This document shows, in pieces, positions 55,489 through 64,000 of a stretch of 64,000 nucleotides of DNA. The notes below the pieces were generated by a model, which was not told the DNA's origin, did not search any database, and saw only the letters and a list, made by a program, of their open reading frames with translations. The DNA is from Globisporangium splendens (Eukaryota > Oomycota > Peronosporomycetes > Pythiales > Pythiaceae): positions 208,610 to 272,609 of the forward strand of contig VFIW01000066.1 of assembly GCA_006386115.1 (NCBI GenBank). Reading direction: 5' to 3'. Position numbers and translations under genes: made by a program. Every line of letters starts with the position of its first letter. The stretch's first letter is position 1.

Positions 55489-57618
55489 CTATTGCGCCAC
55501 ACGATCCTGGAAGTAAAACGGATGGAACGTGATCAAGCCTCGACTCCATCCAACGCTCAGAAGTGCACCCTGCTCAAAGCTCGACGCAAATCCGAGCGTG
55601 CGTGGAAGTCCAGCATTTGGAGGACCACGGAGAAGGCCACTACGAAGATAGCGCAAAGGACATCATGTGGATTAGTGATGATGCAAGCCGTAGAAGATGG
55701 AAGTAGAAAGCATGCACATACCTGCGAGTAAAGATCAGGAACGGCTCCCACGCGACTGAGAAAATGGCAACAAGGCGGCCTGTGAAATCGCTGCCATCGA
55801 TGGATGTTGGAGAGCTTGAGCGGTACGTCACCGCAACACGCGTTCCCGTCGGGTCCCATACAATGTTTTCAATATTTCCACCCACCAGCCTAACAAAAAT
55901 TAGATCTTGTCAATAACGAGCACAAAAACACTACGACGCCGATATGGGTGCAGGCTGGGATGGCAAAACGTACTCCGAGAGACTTTGGTCGAACGAAAAG
56001 ACCTGCTTCTCTGCAAAATCAACCGGCGGCGAACTAATCTGAGCGTCTGCAGACGAACAGCAGCAAAACAACACAAGGAAGCATGACGCTTAACGAAAGT
56101 ACACACCATCGGTGCAAACAAAGAGTTAGTCGTACCTATTGTTGGTGGGGTGCCTGGAAACGCGTACGGGTACAAAAGATTCTTGTTGCGAGCCGCGACA
56201 AGTAAACAGCGGCCATCTCGAGACCACCCGCAGCTCTACATCACACAAGATATCACCGCACGCGCACAGGTACAAAATGTGAGTCGGGTGCTTGGCGACA
56301 TTGGCTCTATTGAAATCGTCCTTTCTTGTACTTACTCCTGTCGCCAGATCCCAGATTTCACTTTTCCACGTCAGGGTTTCCCATACCAGCGACACGCCAC
56401 GTCTACAAAATGACAAGTTTAGTCACCCATTCGTGCAGATAGATATTGTCTCTTTCAGCTTTTTCTTCATGACGTACTCGGTGGCGACGAATAAATACTC
56501 TCCGGTAGGAGACCAGTGCACAGAGGCAACCTTGTGTGGGCACAGCAACTCGGTCTTGCGGTTGAACACCGCGTCGACGATGTAAATCGCATTCGTATTC
56601 TTTGCGAATGCAGCGAGCATACTTCCATCCGCATTCCAGGCGACTTGGTGAAACGACTTGCTCGATGGATGCGTAATGATGTCCAGCAGCGTCGGTTCTA
56701 TTTGGTGAAACGCAGGAGAAACATTGCTGTTAAATCCATCCATCAAAAGAGAGTGTCGCCACTTGCGCGATCCTTCTTACCTTCTTTTTTGTTCTTGCAG
56801 TGAAGCTTCCACAGCAAAATGCCAGCACTGCAATCATAAACGCGCATCACATGAGTGAAAAGGTGGATTCTCTACAAATCTGCGACCATCACTAGAACGT
56901 ACCGGCATGCGACCGCGATCACGCCGCCAGAGTAACTCGCCCACTCGATGCTGGTGATGTTTGCCTGCGCAGCATGCTCCAACACGCGGGGATCCCACGA
57001 TGCCGTCGCAACGTCATAGAAGGTCACAACGCCGTCCTGTTGCGCCACAGCGAGCAGCGACAGCGTTGGGTGCCAGCTCATGGCCGCAATGCTCTCTTCA
57101 GCGGCCATGCGTCGCGGGAACGCGGCATTCGGACGCGGGACGTACACGTAGTCATGATCAGCACCCTCCGCTCTTGAACTCGATCGATCCGCCGTCTTCT
57201 TCGCATCGTCAACTTCATCCCTATTGTCCTCGTCGTCGCTTTCAGGGTTTCCACCTCGGGTCGCCAACAGCACGGATTTCACGGCCGACTTGGCACCCTG
57301 CACGACCGACCGGATCACCTTCTGCTCGTCGTCAAAGAGAAACGTGTGCAGCACACCCGCGGCGCGCTTCGCGAGCTTCACGGCGCCGGACTCGGGGCGG
57401 CGGTCAAGCTCGTCGTCGAGCTCCTGCGTGAGCGACTCCTCCTGGCCGAACGGCCGGCGCTTCTTGGTGCAGACCACGCGCGCGGGCGGGAACACGGTGC
57501 CGCCGCGGCGAACGAACTCGTCGCCGACGTGCGCCTCGTCGCGCGGCGACACGCTCAGCAGCTCGCCGTCCATCTCGCCGAGCGTCACGGCGTCCGCGTT
57601 CGGCGCGGCCCACGTCAT
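55489..57618 (-). CDS. AAAS: Nucleoporin ALADIN (WD-repeat)
   Basis: Eight exons keep frame: 57618-56903, 56827-56781, 56697-56478, 56402-56336, 56235-56103, 56046-55974, 55889-55722, 55639-55489, giving 524 residues. ALADIN is a WD40 protein of the nuclear pore complex, anchored there by NDC1. Matches along the propeller are AMSWHPTLSLLAVAQQDGVV, GVIAVACRAGILLWKL, ASVHWSPTGEYLFVATE, SLVWETLTWKSEIWDLATG, CGWSRDGRCLLVAA, GNIENIVWDPTGTRVAV and SSFEQGALLSVGWSRGLITFHP, in the same order as in animal ALADIN. The N-terminal 180 residues are charged and not conserved. An in-frame ATG at 57672 would add 18 residues; 57618 has the better context. Confidence 0.88.
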
Positions 57619-57998
57619 GCTGCTGGTACAATTGGGGCTTCTTTCGGATTGTAATGCTGGACTGCCGCGCATTGAGTTTGGTTTTTTGCTGGCGTGTCGG
57701 CGTCCACAGTTTACCCTCGATTTAGTGGTATCAGATTAGTGACAATGCCATAAATAGACTCTTAATCGATAGAATGTCACTATTGTAGGATGTGACGGTT
57801 CTAGACAAGAGTATTCACAAAGCAAGGTGAGGTAATTAGGCTGTTGTATGGAAAGTGGAATGATGATTTGGATACAATTATCGTTTTTCCTTTATGACCT
57901 CTACCTTCTTTTAAAGCTGCAATAGTCATCAGGCTGTTGTTGTATCAAAAGTAGGTGGAAACCAGCTCGAAGCCATCATGGAATGACACTCGACGAGC
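57619..57998. promoter_or_regulatory. Divergent promoter region of ALADIN and the AAA+ gene
   Basis: 380 bp between the two divergent start codons. No gene is visible. No strong initiator consensus was found. Confidence 0.4.
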
Positions 57999-60681
57999 AT
58001 GATGCTGTTGACGCTGGCCATTGACGCCGCGGAGGACGGCGGCAGCTTCACGTCGACGGCGTTCGTGGCCAAGCGCACGTTCGACGCGCTGCATGCGAGT
58101 TGGAGCAGCTACGTGGCAGTGTGCTGCCGTCGTGATGACGCGCCGGTGGTGTTCCGCCTCGCGATCAGCGACGCGGTCGCCGCTGACACACTGCAGATCG
58201 ACCACTGGCCAGGAGGTCACGTGCCAGACTCCAGCGCACAGGTAGAAGTCCAATGCATTGCATCAGCGCATATACGAATGGTCGAGTACATGGAGCTAGT
58301 GCCTGTGGGCCACGATCCACCGAAAGTGGCGACAGCGTTCGTGAAATTGCTGCTGCGCAAGCGCGTGTTCACTGGTGCAAGTGGTGTTGTTGCGCTTCAA
58401 TACGACGGTATTGGCTATGGAGAATGGCGATTTCGAGCGTACTATCGAGGCAAAGCTGCCGCAAATGCTGCAGAGGACACAGAACTGGGAATGGATGTCG
58501 ACGTCGGCATTGTGGAGGGGCAGACGCTGGTGCTGATGTTCCCATTCGCCTCGAGCGAATCATCATTACAAGATCGAGAGAGTTGTGATCATCCTCTCCA
58601 ACCGATTGGGACACATGGAGAGAGCTTCAAAGAGCTTGTGGCGATGGCATTGCAGCCGGCGCAGATGTCGCCAACTGGGCGGCATGAAGCAAGTACGTTT
58701 GTTTGCTTGTTGGACATCCCTTGCTTCTATCACTCTGTACTTATGATCGTGTGACTTATCATGCGTAGTCTCACATTCCAGGTTGCTTATCCTTCACGGA
58801 CCCAGCGGGTCTGGTAAGACCACGCTCGTGCAGCTGGTGGCCAAGCACTTCCGTGCGAATCTGCTCACAATCGATTGCAGCCTCTTGTCGTCGCCGCAAC
58901 TTCAGCTCCAGGATCTGTTTACTGCAGCGCTTCGTATCCAACCAGCGGTTCTGCTGCTCGAAGACTTGGAGCTGCTGTTTCCTCGAGTTCTGGATGACGC
59001 GAAATACAGACTTGTCGGGCGATTGGTCGGGTGTCTTGAGTCAATCAGTAAGTCGAATGTCCATTCTGTTATCGTTTCTTCCGTTCTTGTTGCTGTAATG
59101 ATACGATTGTATTGCCGTGTACTTGTAGACACTCTTGAGCATACGAATGTTGCCGTCGTGGGGACTGTGACGTCAATCAGTGCATTGCATGACAAAGTGC
59201 GTCAACTTTTCGCCGAAGAAGTGGCGCTTGAGGTACGAAGTCTGGTTGGAAATCTGGAATTGAGAGCTCATATATTCAAGTCTTCTGACTTGGAGTTTTC
59301 CTTCAATAGATGCCAGAGAAGCAATGGACAGCAGATTTGTTGCGGTCAGTGCTCCCAGCTGATACGTCAATCGCACCTGAGCTATTGAAATCGATCGCTG
59401 TGCGGTACGGCCAGCGTCCGAGTAACATTGTGTCGCTTGCACGTCAGGTGGCGATGCACACTCCACCTGGGAACGCGATCTTGGAGTCCGATTTAGAATC
59501 CTGTGCTCGTGAAATGGCCACCTCCAGCAGTAGCTCGAGTAGCTTGGTGACATCGGTCCCGGATGTGTTGTGGACTGATATCGGAGGACTGGAGCAAGTG
59601 AAGCAAAGCCTCCTGGAGATGGTCGTGTGGCCGCTCGAGAAGCCCCACGTGTTCCTGCGGATGGGCATTTCACCGCCGTTTGGTATGATCCTCCACGGCC
59701 CGCCTGGCACGGGCAAGACGATGCTCGCAAAGGCTGCCGCGAACGCTAGTGGCTGCAATTTCCTGAACTTGTCGGCGAGCGACCTGATGAAAGCCGAGTT
59801 TGGGGAAAGTGAAAAGGCGATTACGAAGGCGTTCGACACGGCGCGAGCGCTGAGTCCGTGCATGGTGTTCATTGATGAGTTCCAGTCGCTGTTTGGGAAT
59901 CGATCGACTGCTGGCATGGTACCTATCAACTTTTTTTTTCGGTTGGGACAGGATGGCAGGCACGGTTCATTGACATTGATGTAAATCTGTTGTCTTTTTG
60001 TTTGCACAGACAACGTCTCGGATGATCTCCCAATTGCTCATGGAGATGGACAACCTCAAGGCTGTGTCGGACGACACTCAGGCGCATTTACCGTCATCTT
60101 CAGCAGAGACGAAGCACGACGCTGCGATTTCCTCCGTAGCAACTCGCGTCTTCGTTTTAGCAGCAACGAACGCACTTGCCGCGATCGATCCGGCGTTTCT
60201 GCAACCAGGTAAATTTCCATTTCCTGAAATCGAATGCTTCTCTGATCCTCTAAATGATGAGTGCCGTGTGGATCTGTTGACATCCAAAATGCAGGTCGGT
60301 TTGAAAACGTAGTGTACGTCGGCCTGCCAAGTGGCAACGAGCGTGAAGCCATTCTAAAGATCCAGCAGTCCAAGATGCCCTGGTCTGAGAACGTTGACCT
60401 GGACACTCTCGTTTCCGCGACAGAAGGCGCGAACGCGGCGTCGCTTGTGGCGCTGTGCCAAGCGGCAGCCATTCAAGCGATGCAACGCATCTCTGCGGGT
60501 GATCCGGCGGCAAGTCAGGTAGGAACTTTATTTGGTTTGCTGTGGAAATACTGGGGATGTAAATCTTACTAACCTCTGCTTCTTCGTGTGATTCGTCTCG
60601 CAGAGCATCGACATGTGCGACTTTCTCAAGGCATTAGAAAATGGAAACTTTGAGTTTCGCTCCAGCAAGCCGGAGTTGTAG
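57999..60681 (+). CDS. Two-domain AAA+ ATPase, CDC48/AFG2-like
   Basis: Seven exons keep frame: 57999-58692, 58769-59047, 59129-59232, 59310-59918, 60010-60208, 60295-60518, 60604-60681, giving 728 residues. These ATPases unfold or extract proteins as hexamers. An N-domain (1-235) is followed by D1 with Walker A GPSGSGKTT (242-250) and a weak Walker B (VLLLEDLELLF). D2 is canonical: WTDIGGLEQVKQSLLEMVVWPLEKP, GPPGTGKT (489-496), MVFIDEF with Asp548 and Glu549, then VLAATN. D1 departs from consensus, as in AFG2/SPATA5-related and peroxisomal AAA+ proteins, so the exact orthology is open. Its 3' end is 60 bp from that of NDC1. Confidence 0.82.
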
Positions 60682-60741
60682 AGTTTTTTTTTGCTTACGA
60701 CGTTTAGAGCCGCTTGTTTCGCGCTAGTCAGCATTTTTAAC

Positions 60742-62842
60742 CTACGCGTTGAAGGTGACGTACGCATTGAGAGCATCTTTGACTTCGGGCGAGAACGAAA
60801 AGGAGGACAGTTCTCCGTAAAACGCGTCCGTGATCCGGTAAATACCTTTGTCAATCCCTGATTTTGATTATTGCAAACACGAACAAGTAAGTGCACAAGC
60901 CCTCTCCATAAACATCCAAGCGCGAGACGTACCGATCGCAAGTGCGTTTGCTTCCTTCATGTAGATATCCGTCGCCAAACCATTCTTCAAGCACGTCTCT
61001 AAGTAACTATCCAGCGCCTTTCGGCATTCCACCAGCGACGAGAGCACCGCTGGCACCGTATGCTAAGGAAAAGCACAGAGCCAGAGAAGATTAACAACAA
61101 CGATTTCCACGCATACACACAAAAAAAAGTGGAGAGTAAAATGTGGCGCGTGACCGTACCTGCACTGTTCCCTGTGAATCCTCAACACGAGAAATGCTCA
61201 CCAAATGGCAAAGAAGCTCCTGCGAAGCATACACGACCTACAGTGACACAAATCAAAGCACACATATGCACATGGTACGTCAATACTAGGAGCTCCAAAG
61301 AAATCGGACGGCCAATAATGCACATACTTTGGAGCGCAAGAACACGCGGCGTCGCGACTCTTCTATTAAGAAGCGGCGGACAGCAAGTTGCGCGCGCGAG
61401 TCAATGTAGTAGTGGATCTTGTTCTTGAACCCGGACGGCGAGATGCGCACGTTGGCGAGGTGTGGGTGCTCGTCGAGCAGCAAAAGTGGGTTGATGTCCA
61501 CCTTCGAGAGCACAAACTTGACCAGATTCGGGAACGATTTCTCGAGCGACGCCACCAGTTTCTCGTCTCCTTGGTTCTTGCGTTCGGGGATTGTGTTGAG
61601 CAACTGCAGTGAGAGCGTGAAGCTGTCGATGACAGCAGTCGCACTCTGGAAAAGCAGATTCCAACGCTTCTCGGACGAGAACACGACCTTGCGCGCCGAT
61701 CGGCTGAACTTTGAAACCAGCATCAGGTTGCCGTACTTGAACAAAGTATCGAGCGCTTCCACATTCTCCAACGCAAAACTCGATCCTTTCACTTTACGAG
61801 ACGAGATTTGCGCCAGCGCACGATCAACTCGGTGGCGCAGCGCCACAACGTACTGCTCATTCAATGGCGTATTCGCTTGCGCATCAACAGCCAAGTCACC
61901 CGCAAAGAGATCTTCGATCGATACACCGCCGTGCTGCGCCGACTTGTCCAGTGAGTCCCAAAGGCTTCCATCCGCTGCAACGTTCTCCAGAGCCTTGTGG
62001 TTGCCACGGAACAGTAGGATGCGGAACACTGACGCCGTACCGAACCACACAAAGTTTTCCACGACGCTACTGGTGATCTGGAAGTATGCGCGCGCAAACT
62101 GGAGCGAGAACAGCGATACGTCCGACACACCGAGCACCAGCAGCACGCGCGTGATGCTCCACACGATCACGCCGCGACGCACGGCGCGCACAAAGTCGCG
62201 TTGGAGACCATTCAGCAGCGCCGCACGCGGGTCCAGCACGAATGGATCATCGACGATACTTTTCTCCAGCATCATGAACGACAGGAACGACACGATGCCA
62301 CTGATCCACACAAACGTCGAAAAGTAGCCGCCCACGGAGGCATCATCACCCGTCGTGATCGCGTAAAGGCAGGACTTCCACAGCCACGAGTTGAACACAC
62401 ACAGCGTGAGCAGCACGAGCAACTGCGGTTCTTGGTAAATGCGTGCGACAATGTCAAACACGACGCAGAGACTCGTCTGCACGACGCCGTAGATGCTCGC
62501 GCGGTCTGGCAGAAACGGCCGCGGCGCCGGCATCATCACGTACCGCACGAGGATCTGCGCCATGGCGGCGGCCACGAGCACGAGTGTCAGCAGAACAAAC
62601 CACGTGAACCCCGGAAACGCGTACCGCGAGCCGACCATGGGCAGCACGCAGAGCAGCAAGGTCGGCAACGTGACGCTGAGCGCCGCGACGAGCAGCACGC
62701 CGCGCAGCGTCTGCTGCAGCCGCTGCTGCAAGTGCGGGAACGGCAGCGTGTCCAGCGCGTCCTTGGACACGACCGCGTGGAAGTTGTGCGCGTACGCATG
62801 CGCGAGCGCGTGCAGCACCTCCAGCGCGTGCACGAAGCCCAT
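60742..62842 (-). CDS. NDC1: Nucleoporin NDC1
   Basis: Four exons keep frame: 62842-61328, 61237-61160, 61062-60933 and 60857-60742, giving 612 residues. NDC1 is the transmembrane nucleoporin that anchors the pore to the nuclear membrane and recruits ALADIN. The N-terminal third has six hydrophobic segments (for example GVLLVAALSVTLPTLLLCVL and GFTWFVLLTLVLVAAAMAQI). The cytosolic half shows the Ndc1 order: VVENFVWFGTASVFRILLF, RWNLLFQSATAVIDSFTLSL, VVYASQELLCHLVSISRVED then TVPAVLSSLVECRKALDSYL, and a final GIYRITDAFYGELSSFSFSPEV. Length and topology suit the family. The identification rests on recalled family features. Confidence 0.75.
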
Positions 62843-63347
62843 GGTGATCGAAGCTCTTCCTCGACTGCTGGAAATGGAGGATTGCTGGCGCCTGCGGATT
62901 CAAAAGCAGCTTTGCAGGAAATTACAGAAACAGCCGGACGGTTGAGATGGCCTCTGATACTGCATAGAGGTAAGTAAAAAGGTCATTTGATCTTGCTTGT
63001 AATTATGAACAAATATTTAATTACGTTATGATGAGGATGATGTGAAATGAAGAGGCATGTGGAAGTCTTTCCGGACTTCACCAGATTGATAGGGTAAAAG
63101 CATCTGGTGAGTGTGGTTCAATCTATACCAGCTATATGTTGAAAAGGCGTTCGTATCTGTTGAGTGGAATCGATTTATGATGATGACACATATTGAGAGA
63201 GTTACACACAACCATGGTTGTAAGAGGTCGATCTCTGGAGACAGCACCTCTTTGTAAAAGCTCAAGAGCAGGCGTCGGATGGCTAAGAAGCCGAGTCGGT
63301 TGAAATTGGATACAATGAATGAGTGTGTATGAAGTGCGATGTGTGTA
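62843..63347. other. Spacer between NDC1 and the LTR element
   Basis: About 500 bp. On the minus strand CTCCATTTCC near 62,863-62,874 may be the NDC1 initiator. No gene is supported. Confidence 0.45.
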
Positions 63348-64000
63348 TGTAATGGGCTATACCTAGCCATTACATGAAGGTGGATCTGCTCTCAGATCTA
63401 GTGTGCCACACACCACCTTCAGTGTGCATTGTGGAGAGACAAACAACAAAGGGATTACAGTACGACAGTCCCCACATGCACATGTGACGTCATCCCATGA
63501 CGTCACGAGCGCTCTCTGTGCTGACCAGTACAGAGTGATGACATCCATGTACTAATCAAGTACTGAGTGATGGTTCCTACTTGGGAAACTGCACTGGTGA
63601 TGAGACCGACGTGTCTCTGCCACCTAAAGTGAGTGGCTGTAGCCAATCGGTTCGCAGAGAATCCCCGTGGTACTTCAAGTTCAAGTTTCTCGAAGATCCC
63701 GTAGGTTCAACCTCAGTGTACCCAAGGTTTTATATATCATATTCATAGGTTTTATTGTGTATATTTAGGTTTTAGTTATAAAACGTGTAGGATCCCTTGG
63801 GGTTCATTTACAAGTAGCGACAGGAACCATAACCTTTCAATTCAGTTGCAATTTTCTCTCAAGCCATCAAGTCGTCTTCTCTCCAGATTCTCTGTGAGAA
63901 TTGCTTCCTCTGGCACAAGCGTGTGTGCCGTGTTTTGGGGACTGTTGTGAACAGCGCCCCATTACACCTGGTAGCACTTCGAGCGGTCCTTCCAGCGACC
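63348..64000 (+). mobile_element. 5' LTR and primer-binding site of an LTR retrotransposon (partial)
   Basis: A 619-bp LTR is inferred at 63,348-63,966. It begins TGTAATGGG and ends CCCATTACA, a 9-bp perfect terminal inverted repeat with TG...CA ends. Two bases later comes TGGTAGCACTTCGAGCGG (from 63,969), which starts with TGG as a tRNA primer-binding site should. The LTR contains a TATAAAA box at 63,777-63,783 and paired TGACGTCA sites at 63,485-63,492 and 63,498-63,505. The internal region lies beyond the window, so the superfamily (copia or gypsy) cannot be told. A short hairpin at the very start (TGTAATGG...CCATTACA, 63,348-63,374) leaves slight doubt about the 5' edge. Confidence 0.65.

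Overview
The window looks like nuclear DNA of an oomycete (Phytophthora/Pythium-like). Genes carry short GT-AG introns. Several genes have the oomycete-type core promoter (a TCAYTYY-like initiator followed by a CAATTTGC-like flanking element) about 60-75 nt upstream of the ATG. The encoded proteins are clearly eukaryotic: RAD51, Rab7, the nucleoporins ALADIN and NDC1, a DENN-domain protein and MFS carriers. No tRNA, rRNA, CRISPR or bacterial operon signal was recognised.

Layout. (1) 0.1-11.7 kb: a tandem nest of nine relatives of a small protein family. It has a Cys/His signature (C-x6-C-x15-C-x2-H built on CxYPSKxC...KRxGxLHxxC..HR..AN.NQ) and an acidic C-terminal motif close to LDLDEDDLRVLAAILSVD. 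I know no name for this family. Three plus-strand copies look intact, two minus-strand copies form a diverged subtype, one copy has lost the Cys/His block, and three are broken (frameshift, nonsense, truncation). A 312-bp direct duplication and a terminal-inverted-repeat element lie among them. (2) 13.8-28.7 kb: conserved genes: an MFSD12-like carrier, a TMEM41/VMP1-type membrane protein, a large DENN protein with an in-frame TAG, an EF-hand-like gene with an in-frame TAG, a type I membrane beta-propeller protein, and RAD51. (3) 29.3-52.2 kb: four GH3 beta-glucosidase copies. Two are almost identical and inverted, one is a decayed copy forming the right arm of a ~5.4-kb palindrome, and one is a sequence mosaic. 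They are separated by TE-rich DNA with an RNase H-bearing non-LTR retrotransposon fragment and an MFS gene. (4) 53-62.9 kb: Rab7, an A20-type zinc-finger gene with an in-frame TGA, ALADIN, a two-domain AAA+ ATPase and NDC1. (5) 63.35-64 kb: the 5' LTR and primer-binding site of an LTR retrotransposon running off the window.

Gene co-operation. ALADIN and NDC1 are known partners at the nuclear pore and lie about 3 kb apart, with the AAA+ ATPase gene between them. Rab7 and DENN proteins belong to endosomal Rab signalling. The GH3 copies are predicted secreted beta-glucosidases. Exon structures given for MFSD12-like, TMEM41-like, DENN, RAD51, Rab7, ALADIN, AAA+ and NDC1 were worked out by hand and keep frame across every junction, apart from the in-frame stop noted in the DENN gene.
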